From positions 19,937,177-20,001,176 of the forward strand of contig OX459097.1 of NCBI GenBank assembly GCA_949775045.1: a DNA stretch of 64,000 bases. Direction: 5' to 3'. The position numbers were made by a program, and so were the translations under genes. This document shows, in pieces, positions 19,271-28,692 of the stretch (position 1 is its first letter; each line of letters starts with the position of its first letter). A model generated the notes under the pieces. The model worked only from the letters and a program-made list of their open reading frames with translations. It had not been told where the DNA came from and searched no databases. The DNA is from Metridium senile. Its lineage: Eukaryota; Cnidaria; Anthozoa; Actiniaria; Metridiidae.

Positions 19271-20431
19271 TTACCCGCGTGTACTCGCGAGCGTATTCTC
19301 AAGGTCTGTAGCACCCCACTCTTTTGCGAGTAAACATAAGTCAAGGTGGCCACCTTGTGTAGCAGCATCAAGCATCCCATTAAAGTTTGTGGCACCCAAC
19401 TCGTCTTTCGCGAGCAAACATAAATCTTTATGTCCATATATTGCAGCCCAATAAAGCATAACGTTAACGTTTGTGGCACCCCAATCCTTCGCGAGCAAAC
19501 ATAAGTCTTTATGCCCGCCTTTTGCCGCCTGATAAAGCATCTCATTAAAGTTTGTGGCACCCCAATCCTTCGCGAGAACGCACACGGCTTTATGTCCTTC
19601 TCGTACAGCCCAATAAAGCATCTCATTAAAGCTTGTGGCACCCCAATCCTTCGCGAGCAAACATAAGTCTTTATGTCCACCTTTTGCAGCCTGATAAAGC
19701 ATCTCATTAAAGTTTGTGGCACCCCAGTCCTTCGCGAGCAAACATAAGTCTTTATGCCCGCCTTTTGCCGCCTGATAAAGCATCTCATTAAAGTTTGTGG
19801 CACCCCAATCCTTCGCGAGAACGCACACGGCTTTATGTCCTTCTCGTACAGCCCAATAAAGCATCTCATTAAAGCTTGTGGCACCCCAATCCTTCGCGAG
19901 CAAACATAAGTCTTTATGTCCACCTTTTGCAGCCTGATAAAGCATCTCATTAAAGTTTGTGGCACCCCAGTCCTTCGCGAGCAAACATAAGTCTTTATGT
20001 CCATATCTTGCAGCCTGATAAAGCATAGTTTCAAAGTTTGTGGCACCCCAATCCTTCGCGAGCAAACATAAGTCTTTACGTCCGCTGGACACAGCACCCT
20101 CAAGTATCAAGTTGAAGTTTGTTGCACCCCAATCCTTCGCAAGCAAATATAAGTCAAAGTGGTCACCTTTTACAGCACCCGATAAAACTTTATTAGAGGT
20201 TTGCGGTTTCCAACGTTTAGAGTTTTGGTGTATCCACCTCAACAACTCCGTTCGACCTTCAAAAGATAGCTGAGTTATCGTCAACGCGGAGTTTTGTTTT
20301 GCAGAGTTTTTTAAAATGTCATGCCAAGACTGTGAAACCATCCCGAGTGAAGGTGAATACTCTGCGGTACTCAAAAGTACCTTCTCAAGTATTTCACAAG
20401 GTAATTTACTAAAACCGGTGTTAAAACTCAT
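19271..20431 (-). CDS. F-box / ankyrin-like repeat protein, 11 repeats (third copy of the 584-1744 type)
   Basis: 386 residues. The repeats equal those of 584-1744, but the F-box and early linker (NTGFSKLPCEILE, FEGRTELLRWIHQ) match the 12031-13305 and 23272-24321 type. The switch lies just after the linker, near 20,200-20,250. This is a second clear F-box swap. Confidence 0.88.
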   Translation of the reverse strand: MSFNTGFSKLPCEILEKVLLSTAEYSPSLGMVSQSWHDILKNSAKQNSALTITQLSFEGRTELLRWIHQNSKRWKPQTSNKVLSGAVKGDHFDLYLLAKDWGATNFNLILEGAVSSGRKDLCLLAKDWGATNFETMLYQAARYGHKDLCLLAKDWGATNFNEMLYQAAKGGHKDLCLLAKDWGATSFNEMLYWAVREGHKAVCVLAKDWGATNFNEMLYQAAKGGHKDLCLLAKDWGATNFNEMLYQAAKGGHKDLCLLAKDWGATSFNEMLYWAVREGHKAVCVLAKDWGATNFNEMLYQAAKGGHKDLCLLAKDWGATNVNVMLYWAAIYGHKDLCLLAKDELGATNFNGMLDAATQGGHLDLCLLAKEWGATDLENTLASTRG

Positions 20432-20592
20432 AATGTTTCAGTTGTGTGTAACAAACCTTTAATTTAACGACGAATATCATTTTTTTAACCGATTGGAAAA
20501 AAAAGTTTGGGCGTTTACTATTACTTTCGGTCTCACAACCATTTCCTCGCGAGTACACGCAACTTTACATGCGTGTACTCGCGAGCCTATTC

Positions 20593-21480
20593 TCAAAGTC
20601 TTGTAGCACCCCACTCTTTTGCGAGTAAACATATGTCAAGGTGGTCACCTCGTGTAGCACCATCAAGCATCTCATTAAAGTTTCTGGCACCCCAATCCTT
20701 CGCGAGCAAACATACATCTTTATGTCCATATATTGCAGCCCAATAAAGCATATCGTTAAAGCCTGTAGCACCCCAATCCTTCGCGAGCAAACATAAGTCT
20801 TTATGTCCGCCGCACGCAGCCCAATAAAGCATCCCATTAAAGTTTCTTGCACCCCAATCCTTCGCGAGAACGCACACGGCTTTATGTCTTTCTCGTGCAG
20901 CCCAATAAAGCATCTCATTAAAGCGTGTGGCACCCCAATCCTTCGCGAGCAAACATAAGCCAAGGTGTCCACCTTGTGCAGCCTGATAAAGCATCATGTT
21001 AAAGTTTCTGGCACCCCAGTACTTCGCGAGCAAACATAAGTCTTTATGTCCACCGTTTGCAGCCTGATAAAGCATAGTCCCCCAGTTTGTGGCACCCCAA
21101 TCCTTCGCGAGCAAACATAAGGCTTTATGTCCACATCGTGCAGCACTCTCAAGCATCCAGTTGAAGTTTCTGGCGCCCCAGTCCTTCGCGAGCAAACATA
21201 AGTCTTTATGTCCACCTTCTGTAGCACCCCACAAAACTTTATGAGAGGTTTTCCGATTCCAACATTTAGAGTTTTGGTGTATCCACCTCAACAACTCCGC
21301 TCGACCTTCAAAAGTTAGCTGAGTTATCGTCAACGCAGAGTTTTGTTTTGTAGAGTTTTTTAAAATGTCATGCCAAGACTGTGAAACCATCCTGAGTGAA
21401 GGTGAATACTCTGCGGTACTCAAAAGTACCTTCTCAAGTATTTCACAAGGTAATTTACTAAAACCGGTGTTAAAACTCAT
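20593..21480 (-). CDS. F-box / ankyrin-like repeat protein, 8 repeats (copy of 13467-14354)
   Basis: 295 residues, one residue different from 13467-14354 (RERHKAVCV in place of REGHKAVCV). The spacers on both sides are also shared, with only scattered base changes. Confidence 0.87.
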   Translation of the reverse strand: MSFNTGFSKLPCEILEKVLLSTAEYSPSLRMVSQSWHDILKNSTKQNSALTITQLTFEGRAELLRWIHQNSKCWNRKTSHKVLWGATEGGHKDLCLLAKDWGARNFNWMLESAARCGHKALCLLAKDWGATNWGTMLYQAANGGHKDLCLLAKYWGARNFNMMLYQAAQGGHLGLCLLAKDWGATRFNEMLYWAARERHKAVCVLAKDWGARNFNGMLYWAACGGHKDLCLLAKDWGATGFNDMLYWAAIYGHKDVCLLAKDWGARNFNEMLDGATRGDHLDICLLAKEWGATRL

Positions 21481-21636
21481 AATGTTTCAGTTGTGTGTTG
21501 CAAACCTTTAATTTAAGGACGAGTATCATTTTTTGCCGATTGGCAAAAAATTGCGCGTTTACTATTACTTTCGGTCTCGCAACCATTTCCTCGCAAGTAC
21601 ACACAACTTTACCTGCGTGTACTCGCGAGCCTATTC

Positions 21637-23103
21637 TCAAAGTCTATTCTCAAAGTCTATAGCACCCCAGTCTTTTGCAAGCAAACATAAATCTTTATGT
21701 CCACCATTTGCAGCCCAACAAAGCATCTCATTAAAGTTTGTGGCACCCCAATCCTTCGCGAGCAAGCATAAGTCTTTATGGCCACCGTACGCAGCCCAAT
21801 AAAGCATATCGTTAAAGTTTGTGGCACCCCAATCCTTCGCGAGAACGCACACGGTTTTATGTCCTTCTCGTACAGCCTCATAAAGCATCCAGTTGAAGTC
21901 TCCGGCACCCCAATCCTTCGCGAGCAAGCATAAGTCTTTATGGCCACCGTACGCAGCCCAATAAAGCATCTCATTAAAGTCTGTGGCACCCCAATCCTTC
22001 GCGAGCAAACATAAGTCTTTATGTCCACCTTTTGCAGCCTTATAAAGCATCTCATTAAAGTCTGTGGCACCCCAATCCTTCGCGAGCAAACATAAGTCTT
22101 TATGTCCACCTTTTGCAGCCTTATAAAGTATAGCGTTAAAGTTTGTGGCACCCCACTCCTTCGCGAGCAAACATAAGTCTTTATGTCCACCTTTTGCAGC
22201 ATCCTCAAGCATCTCATTAAAGTTTGTGGCACCCCAATCCTTCGCGAGCAAACATAAGTTTTTATGTCCACCTTTTGCAGCCTGATAAAGCATCCAGTTG
22301 AAGTTTCTGGCACCCCAATCCTTCGCGAGCAAACATAAGTCTTTATGTCCATATCTTGCAGCCTTATAAAGTATATCGTTAAAGTTTGTGGCACCCCAAT
22401 CCTTCGCGAGCAAACATAAGTCTTTATGTCCACCTTTTGCAGCCCAATAAAGCATCCGGTTAAAGTTTGTGGCACCCCAATCCTTCGCGAGCAAACATAA
22501 GTCTTTATGTCCACCTTTTGTAGCCTGATAAAGCATCTCATTAAAGTTTGTTGCACCCCAGTCCTTCGCGAGCAAACATAAAGACTTATGTCCGCCTCGT
22601 GCAGCACCCTCAAGCATCCAGTTGAAGTTTGTGGCACCCCAATCCTTCGCGAGCAAACATAAGTCTTTATGTCCACCTTTTGCAGCCTTATAAAGCATAT
22701 CGTTAAAGTTTCTGGCACCCCAATCCTTCGCGAACAAACATAAGTCTTTATGTCCTTCTCGTGCAGCACCCTCAAGCATCCGGTTGAAGTTTGTTGCACT
22801 CCAGTCTTTTGCAAGCAAACATAAGTCTTTATGTCCACCTTTTGCAGCACCCGATAAAACTTTATTAGAGGTTTTCTGATTCCACCATTTGGAGTTATGG
22901 TGTATCCACAACAACAACTCCGTCCGACCTTCAAAAGTTAGCTGAGTTATCGTCAACGCAGAGTTTTGTTTTGTAGAGTTTTTTAAAATGTCATGCCAAG
23001 ACTGTGAAACCATCCTGAGTGAAGGTGAATACTCTGCGGTACTCAAAAGTACCTTCTCAAGTATTTCACAAGGTAATTTACTAAAACCGGTGTTAAAACT
23101 CAT
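21637..23103 (-). CDS. F-box / ankyrin-like repeat protein, 15 repeats
   Basis: 488 residues. It shares the C-terminal ten repeats and the 13-bp tail duplication with 14511-15977. The N-terminal third is different: the linker reads TELLLWIHHNSKWWNQ and the first repeat is KDWSATNFN, with Ser in place of the usual Gly. The breakpoint lies near 22,430. Confidence 0.88.
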   Translation of the reverse strand: MSFNTGFSKLPCEILEKVLLSTAEYSPSLRMVSQSWHDILKNSTKQNSALTITQLTFEGRTELLLWIHHNSKWWNQKTSNKVLSGAAKGGHKDLCLLAKDWSATNFNRMLEGAAREGHKDLCLFAKDWGARNFNDMLYKAAKGGHKDLCLLAKDWGATNFNWMLEGAARGGHKSLCLLAKDWGATNFNEMLYQATKGGHKDLCLLAKDWGATNFNRMLYWAAKGGHKDLCLLAKDWGATNFNDILYKAARYGHKDLCLLAKDWGARNFNWMLYQAAKGGHKNLCLLAKDWGATNFNEMLEDAAKGGHKDLCLLAKEWGATNFNAILYKAAKGGHKDLCLLAKDWGATDFNEMLYKAAKGGHKDLCLLAKDWGATDFNEMLYWAAYGGHKDLCLLAKDWGAGDFNWMLYEAVREGHKTVCVLAKDWGATNFNDMLYWAAYGGHKDLCLLAKDWGATNFNEMLCWAANGGHKDLCLLAKDWGAIDFENRL

Positions 23104-23271
23104 AATGTTTCAGTTGTGTGTAATAAACCTTTAATTTAACGACGAATATCATTTTTTTTTTGCCGATTGGCAAAAAAAGTTTGTACGTTTACTATTACTT
23201 TCAGTCTCACAACCATTTCCTCACAAGTACACACAACTTTACATTACCTGTGTGTACTCGCGAGTATATTC

Positions 23272-24321
23272 TCAAAGTCTTGTAGCACCCCAGTCTTTTG
23301 CAAGCAAACATAAGTCAAGGTGGCCACCTTGTGTAGCAGCATCAAGCATCCCATTAAAGTTTCTGGCACCGCAATCCTTCGCGAGCAAACATAAATCTTT
23401 ATGTCCATATATTGCAGCCCAATAAAGCATAACGTTAAAGTTTGTGGCACCCCAATCCTTCGCGAGCAAACATAAGTCTTTATGTCCACCTTTTGCAGCC
23501 TGATAAAGCATCTCATTAAAGTTTGTGGCACCCCAATCCTTCGCGAGAACGCACGTGGCTTTATGTCCTTCTCGTACAGCCCAATAAAGCATCTCATTAA
23601 AGCTTGTGGCGCCCCAATCCTTCGCGAGCAAACATAAGTCTTCATGTCCACCTTTTCCAGCCTGATAAAGCATCTCATTAAAGTTTGCGGCACCCCAGTC
23701 CTTCGCGAGCAAACATAAGTCTTTATGTCCATATCTTGCAGCCTTATAAAGCATCCAGTTGAAGTTTCTGGCACCCCAGTCCTTCGCGAGCAAACATAAG
23801 TCTTTATGTCCACCTTTTGCAGCCTGATAAAGCATCCAGTTGAAGTTTCTGGCACCCCAGTCCTTCGCGAGCAAACATAAGTCTTTATGTCCACCTTTTG
23901 CAGCCTGATAAAGCATATTTTCAAAGTTTCTGGCACCCCAATCCTTCGCGAGAACGCACACGGCTTTATGTCCGCCGGGCGCAGCCCAATAAAGCATCCC
24001 ATTAAAGTTTGTTGCGCCCCAGTCTTTTGCAAGCAAACATAAGTCAAGGTGGCCACCTTTTACAGCACCCCACAAAACTTTATTAGAGGTTTTCCGATTC
24101 CAACATTTAGAGTTTTGGTGTATCCACCTCAACAACTCCGTTCGACCTTCAAAAGATAGCTGAGTTATCGTCAACGCGGAGTTTTGTTTTGCAGAGTTTT
24201 TTAAAATGTCATGCCAAGACTGTGAAACCATCCCGAGTGAAGGTGAATACTCTGCGGTACTCAAAAGTACCTTCTCAAGTATTTCACAAGGTAATTTGCT
24301 AAAACCGGTGTTAAAACTCAT
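23272..24321 (-). CDS. F-box / ankyrin-like repeat protein, 10 repeats
   Basis: 349 residues with several KDWGARNFNWML units. One repeat has HKATCVLAKDWGA. It ends early at WGATRL by the extra-T variant. Its C-terminal repeats resemble the 584-1744 type but with more differences, so it is an older relative. Confidence 0.87.
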   Translation of the reverse strand: MSFNTGFSKLPCEILEKVLLSTAEYSPSLGMVSQSWHDILKNSAKQNSALTITQLSFEGRTELLRWIHQNSKCWNRKTSNKVLWGAVKGGHLDLCLLAKDWGATNFNGMLYWAAPGGHKAVCVLAKDWGARNFENMLYQAAKGGHKDLCLLAKDWGARNFNWMLYQAAKGGHKDLCLLAKDWGARNFNWMLYKAARYGHKDLCLLAKDWGAANFNEMLYQAGKGGHEDLCLLAKDWGATSFNEMLYWAVREGHKATCVLAKDWGATNFNEMLYQAAKGGHKDLCLLAKDWGATNFNVMLYWAAIYGHKDLCLLAKDCGARNFNGMLDAATQGGHLDLCLLAKDWGATRL

Positions 24322-24454
24322 AATGTTTCAGTTGTGTGTAATAAACCTTTAATTTAACGACGAATATCATTTTTTTTACCGATTGGCAAAAAAAGTTTGT
24401 ACGTTTACTATTACTTTCAGTCTCACAACCATTTTCTCGCAAGTACACACAACT

Positions 24455-25855
24455 TTACCTGCGTGTGCTCGCGAGCCTATTCTCAAAGTCTGTAGCACCC
24501 CAGTCTTTTGCGAGTAAACATAAGTCAAGGTGGCCACCTTGTGTAGCCCAATAAAGCATCTCATTAAAGTTTGTGGCACCCCAATCCTTCGCGAGAACGC
24601 ACACGGCTTTATGTCCTTCTCGTGCAGCCCAATGTAACATCTCATTAAAGTTTGTGGCACCCCAATCCTTCGCGAGCAAACATAAGTCTTTATGTCCACC
24701 TTTTGCAGCCTTATAAAGCATATCGTTAAAGTTTGTGGCACCCCAATCCTTCGCGAGCAAACATAAGGCTTTATGTCCACCTTGTGCAGCACCCTCAAGC
24801 ATCCAGTTGAAGTTTGTAGCACCCCAGTCTTTTGCGAGCAAACATAAGTCAAGGTGACCACTTCGTGTAGCCCAATAAAGCATCTCATTAAAGTTTGTGG
24901 CACCCCAATCCTTCGCGAGCAAACATAAGTCTTTTTGTCCTTCTCGTACAGCCTTATAAAGTATATCGTTAAAGTTTGTGGCACCCCAATCCTTCGCGAG
25001 CAAACATAAGTCTTTTTGTCCACCTTTTACAGCCTGATAAAGCATATAGTCAAAGCCTGTAGCACCCCAGTCCTTCGCGAGCAAACATAAGTCTTTATGT
25101 CCACCTTTTGCAGCCCAATAAAGCATAACGTTAAAGTTTGTGGCACCCCAATCCTTCGCGGGCAAACATAAGGCTTTATGTCCGCCCCGTGCAGCACCCT
25201 CAAGCATCCAGTTGAAGTTTGTGGCACCCCAATCCTTCGCGAGCAAACATAAGGCTTTATGTCCGCCTCGTGCAGCACCCTCAAGCATCCAGTTGAAGTT
25301 TGTGGCACCCCAATCCTTCGCGAACAAACATAAGTCTTTATGTCCACCTTTTGCAGCCTGATGAAGCATATTATTAAAGTTTGTGGCACCCCAATCCTTC
25401 GCGAACAAACATAAGTCTTTATGTCCACCTTTTGCAGCCTGATAAAGCATATTATTAAAGTTTCTGGCACCCCAATCCTTCGCGAGCAAACATAAGTCTT
25501 TATGTCCTTCTCGTGCAGCCTGATAAAGCATCTCATTAAAGTTTGTGGCACCCCAGTCTTTTGCAAGCAAACATAAGTCAAGGTGGTCACATTTTGCAGC
25601 ACCCGATAAAACTTTATTAGAGGTTTTCCGATTCCAACATTTAGAGTTTTGGTGTATCCACCTCAACAACCCCGTTCGACCTTCAAAAGTTAGCTGGGCC
25701 ATCGTCAACGCGGGGTTTTGTTTTGCAGAGTTTTTTAAAATGTCATGCCAAGACTGTGAAACCATCCCGAGTGAAGGTGAATACTCTGCGGTACTCAAAA
25801 GTACCTTCTCAAGTATTTCACAAGGTAATTTACTAAAACCGGTGTTAAAACTCAT
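24455..25855 (-). CDS. F-box / ankyrin-like repeat protein, 14 repeats
   Basis: 466 residues, full-length C-terminal tail (DFENRLASTRR). It has two adjacent identical repeats (NFNWMLEGAARGGHKALCL) and two QKDLCLLAKDWGA units, signs of recent unit duplication. It has no full-length copy in the window. Confidence 0.87.
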   Translation of the reverse strand: MSFNTGFSKLPCEILEKVLLSTAEYSPSLGMVSQSWHDILKNSAKQNPALTMAQLTFEGRTGLLRWIHQNSKCWNRKTSNKVLSGAAKCDHLDLCLLAKDWGATNFNEMLYQAAREGHKDLCLLAKDWGARNFNNMLYQAAKGGHKDLCLFAKDWGATNFNNMLHQAAKGGHKDLCLFAKDWGATNFNWMLEGAARGGHKALCLLAKDWGATNFNWMLEGAARGGHKALCLPAKDWGATNFNVMLYWAAKGGHKDLCLLAKDWGATGFDYMLYQAVKGGQKDLCLLAKDWGATNFNDILYKAVREGQKDLCLLAKDWGATNFNEMLYWATRSGHLDLCLLAKDWGATNFNWMLEGAAQGGHKALCLLAKDWGATNFNDMLYKAAKGGHKDLCLLAKDWGATNFNEMLHWAAREGHKAVCVLAKDWGATNFNEMLYWATQGGHLDLCLLAKDWGATDFENRLASTRR

Positions 25856-25988
25856 AATGTTTCAGTTGTGTGTAATAAACCTTTAATTTAACGACGAATA
25901 TCATTTTTTTTTACCGATTGGCAAAAAAGTTTGTACGTTTACTATTACTTTCGGTCTCACAACCATTTCCTCGCAAGTACACACAACT

Positions 25989-27077
25989 TTACCTGCGTGT
26001 ACTCGCGAGCGTATTCTCAAAGTCTGTAGCACCCCACTCTTTTGCGAGTAAACATAAGTCTTTATGTCCACCTTTTGCAGCCTGATAAAGCATCTCATTA
26101 AAGTTTGTGACACCCCAATCCTTCGCGAGAACGCACACGGCTTTATGTCCTTCTCGTACAGCCCAATAAAGCATCTCATTAAAGCTTGTGGCACCCCAAT
26201 CCTTCGCGAGTACACATAAATCTTTATGTCCATATATTGCAGCCCAATAAAGCATATCGTTAAAGTTTGTGGCACCCCAATCCTTCGCGAGCAAACATAA
26301 GTCTTTATGTCCACCTTTTGCAGCCTCATAAAGCATCTCATTAAAGTTTGTGGCACCCCAATCCTTCGCGAGAACGCACGCGGCTTTATGTCCTTCTCGT
26401 ACAGCCCAATAAAGCATATTCTCAAAGTCTGTAGCACCCCACTCTTTTGCGAGTAAACATAAGTCTTTATGTCCACCGTTTGCAGCCTGATAAAGCATAT
26501 CGTTAAAGTTTGTGGCACCCCAATCCTTCGCGAGAACGCACACGGCTTTATGTCCTTCTTGTGTAGCCCGATGAAGCATCTCATTAAAACTTGTGGCACC
26601 CCAGTCCTTCGCAAGCAAACATAAGTCTTTATGTCCACCTTTTGCAGCCCAATAAAGCATATCGTTAAAGTTTGTGGCACCCCAATCCTTCGCGAGCAAA
26701 CATAAGGCTTTATGTCCACCTTCTGCAGCCTTATAAAGCATCCGGTTGAAGTTTGTGGCACCCCAGTCCTTCGCGAGCAAACATAAGTCTTTATGGCCAC
26801 ATTTTGCAGCACCCCATAAAACTTTATCAGAGGTTTTCAAATTCCAACATTTAGAGTTTTGTTGTATCCACCTCAACAACTCCGTTCGACCTTCAAAAGC
26901 GAATTGTTTTATAGAGTTGTTGATTTTTTTTTGCGTCGGGAAGCGTTTTACGGAGCTTAAAATGTCATGCCAAGACCGTGAAACCATCTTTAGAGAAGGT
27001 AAATACTCCGCGGCACTCAAAAGTACCTTCTCAAGTACTTCACAAGGTAATTTACTAAAACCGGTGTTAAAACTCAT
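25989..27077 (-). CDS. F-box / ankyrin-like repeat protein, divergent edge member
   Basis: 362 residues and 10 repeats. It is the first gene of the array in transcription order and has the most different N-terminal part: the F-box reads CEVLEKVLLSAAEYLPSLKMVSRSW, followed by a lysine-rich insertion and QFAFEGRTELLRWIQQ. Edge members of an array escape conversion, so this may keep the older sequence. The upstream element near 27,106-27,123 is kept. It ends in ASTRR. Confidence 0.87.
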   Translation of the reverse strand: MSFNTGFSKLPCEVLEKVLLSAAEYLPSLKMVSRSWHDILSSVKRFPTQKKINNSIKQFAFEGRTELLRWIQQNSKCWNLKTSDKVLWGAAKCGHKDLCLLAKDWGATNFNRMLYKAAEGGHKALCLLAKDWGATNFNDMLYWAAKGGHKDLCLLAKDWGATSFNEMLHRATQEGHKAVCVLAKDWGATNFNDMLYQAANGGHKDLCLLAKEWGATDFENMLYWAVREGHKAACVLAKDWGATNFNEMLYEAAKGGHKDLCLLAKDWGATNFNDMLYWAAIYGHKDLCVLAKDWGATSFNEMLYWAVREGHKAVCVLAKDWGVTNFNEMLYQAAKGGHKDLCLLAKEWGATDFENTLASTRR

Positions 27078-27206
27078 AATGTTTCAGTTGTTTGTTAAAC
27101 ACCTTTAACTTAACGACGAATATCATTTTTTTGGAGATCGCCAAAAAAATCTTACAAATCAAAAAAAAAGCGTGTACCCATTGCGAAATGAGAACTTTGA
27201 AACCTC

Positions 27207-27230
27207 ATTTAACGAAAACTTTTGTTAAAT
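27207..27230. terminator. Hairpin at the 3' end of the RING-like gene
   Basis: A 10-bp stem with one G-U pair, ATTTAACGAA against TTTGTTAAAT, loop AACT-like. It starts at the first base of the stop codon of the gene 27230-27835. With its right flank it forms a 42-nt near copy of the sequence at 40,980-41,021. Confidence 0.45.
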
Positions 27231-27835
27231 TAACATTCTTCAACTTTTAACACACCTGAGTTTTTGTAGTGCGCAAAGTTTACACTACGGCGCATTGGGC
27301 AAATACCACGCGCAGAATACCATTTATCAAATTGTTCGCGTTTAAAGTTATGTTTACAAGTTTGACACTTGGCATATTCCTTGGTGCTGCCTATCTTTTC
27401 ATATGTTATATAACATGTGTCATCCTCACCGGTGGTAATGCCGCGTATTGGAGGGGTTGAAGGTGCCGACATATCAAAAGTCGTGTCCAATCTACATCTA
27501 AACAACAAACACCCTTGTATTTGACATAGTTTATAACGATCGGCCATTCGTAAATATCGTTTTCTAACCTCCGAGGACACCACTCCGCCGTTGACAGTAA
27601 CTTTCGTACCGTCTGTTATAATATCGCACGGTACATAACTATACATCGGTAAAAACAAAGGATTTTCAAGAGTTAAATCGGGGAAAGCTAAATGTTCCAT
27701 CTGAAAGCTTTTCCGTGTCAAAACGGTTTCTAAATTCAGGGTATAGCTCATCACTTCCACACAATATATACGCCTTGGTGACCCGTAAACTTTAAAATTG
27801 AACAGACAATTAAAAACGTGGTTTTGATGCCACAT
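27230..27835 (-). CDS. RING-like zinc-finger protein
   Basis: 201 residues. The C-terminal 60 residues have a RING or U-box-like pattern: CYITYEKI, then CQTCKHNF, then REQFDKWYSARGICPMRR, ending near a final cysteine. The spacing C-x2-C ... W ... CP is typical of RING-type E3 ubiquitin ligases in large DNA viruses, although not every zinc ligand is obvious. The N-terminal 130 residues are not recognised. The start codon overlaps the stop of the small gene upstream (TAATG), so the two may be co-transcribed, or the split may be a broken single gene. Next to an F-box array and with a viral ubiquitin downstream, an E3 role is plausible. Confidence 0.6.
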   Translation of the reverse strand: MWHQNHVFNCLFNFKVYGSPRRIYCVEVMSYTLNLETVLTRKSFQMEHLAFPDLTLENPLFLPMYSYVPCDIITDGTKVTVNGGVVSSEVRKRYLRMADRYKLCQIQGCLLFRCRLDTTFDMSAPSTPPIRGITTGEDDTCYITYEKIGSTKEYAKCQTCKHNFKREQFDKWYSARGICPMRRSVNFAHYKNSGVLKVEEC

Positions 27836-28029
27836 TACGGAGAAACAGTCTTCATGTTTTTCAACTCTATCTCCGTATGAACAACGCCGTATTGCCCATT
27901 CTCTAGTTCAAGTAAACAATACCCCGCTGTATGTATATCATCGGGAATTGCAATAGAGTCGACGCGTTTTTTTAAGAGATTTATTCTACTCGTGTGGTGA
28001 TAAATCCATAGTCGATGTGATATATTCAT
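27835..28029 (-). CDS. Small hypothetical protein
   Basis: 64 residues, not recognised. The sequence is not repetitive (…AGYCLLELENGQYGVVHTE…) and reads like a genuine small folded domain. The stop overlaps the next ATG by one base. It could be the N-terminal part of the downstream RING-like protein separated by a frameshift. Confidence 0.4.
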   Translation of the reverse strand: MNISHRLWIYHHTSRINLLKKRVDSIAIPDDIHTAGYCLLELENGQYGVVHTEIELKNMKTVSP

Positions 28030-28174
28030 ATCACATCTTTAAAAGATCTCATCACATTTGTAAGCTGTGAGTAGCCCACCAAAAACTCTTCAGCAACTTG
28101 GGTTAGGGTTTGTAGATGTAAGATAAACTGTATTCATTTTTATGAGTATGGATAATTGGGTTATCAATATTAAT

Positions 28175-28216
28175 CTTAAGGTTTTACTTTATCATTATGT
28201 AAAGTAAAACCTTAAG
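28175..28216. terminator. Perfect 17-bp hairpin over a stop codon
   Basis: CTTAAGGTTTTACTTTA (28175-28191) pairs exactly with 28200-28216 across an 8-nt loop. The stop codon of 28195-28623 is in the loop and its last codons form one arm. This is one of the clearest hairpins in the window and fits hairpin-directed transcript ends of giant viruses. Confidence 0.6.
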
Positions 28217-28623
28217 GTGCCCCCAACGGTACCTTTGCCGTTGTACTTCTTTCGATCTGTTGTTTTGATTCCACGCATATCAAAAAGCGTCTTACCCCCG
28301 ACTTGATCAACATTTCTTTGTGAAGAGACATATCCGGACTCCCACCCAAGAGCTCTACGTGTATCAGATTGGTGACTGTGAAACTCGCTGCAAAGATACA
28401 TAATCACGCGTTGGTTTAATTTTGGAACGATTTCGTTTCGTTCAGCCAAAACCCGTTTCATAACCCTTATGATACTGGCTCGATCGATTACAACTTGTTG
28501 GTGGTAACTTCTTGACAAAATCTCTGTTATTTTATTTTGAATGAAAGAAACGTTGTCTGAGTCAAAGTATCCGAAAGGAACTATCGCACCCGGGGCGATA
28601 GTATGAACAACATTCATGGTCAT
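28195..28623 (-). CDS. Conserved-looking protein of unknown function
   Basis: 142 residues with no membrane segment or signal peptide. The middle (ILSRSYHQQVVIDRASIIRVMKRVLAERNE, here split for length: the part IIRVMKRVLAERNE is helical and basic) and the late tryptophan/glycine-rich tail look like a compact helical protein. Its position next to the L1-like membrane protein, in divergent orientation, suggests a structural or virion role, but I cannot name a family. Two start codons are possible (28623 and 28617). Confidence 0.6.
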   Translation of the reverse strand: MTMNVVHTIAPGAIVPFGYFDSDNVSFIQNKITEILSRSYHQQVVIDRASIIRVMKRVLAERNEIVPKLNQRVIMYLCSEFHSHQSDTRRALGWESGYVSSQRNVDQVGGKTLFDMRGIKTTDRKKYNGKGTVGGTLRFYFT

Positions 28624-28692
28624 GTTTTTAATTTGACTTTAGTAAGTCGAAAGAAAATAATACCTGTGTAATACAAGAGGAAAAATCTAGTG

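Larger units (their letters stand above)
1..27130 (-). repeat. Tandem array of 22 F-box / 27-residue-repeat genes
   Basis: All genes point left and are separated by spacers of about 130-165 bp. Long blocks recur almost unchanged: about 1-3,160 matches 5,745-8,904 (offset 5,744); about 3,300-4,760 matches 15,997-17,457 (offset 12,697); 6,250-7,250 matches 19,193-20,193 (offset 12,943); 13,340-15,290 matches 20,466-22,416 (offset 7,126). Inside the genes an 81-bp unit repeats, so every gene is a repeat within a repeat. Because 81 is a multiple of three, long ghost reading frames also stay open in other frames. Confidence 0.95.
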
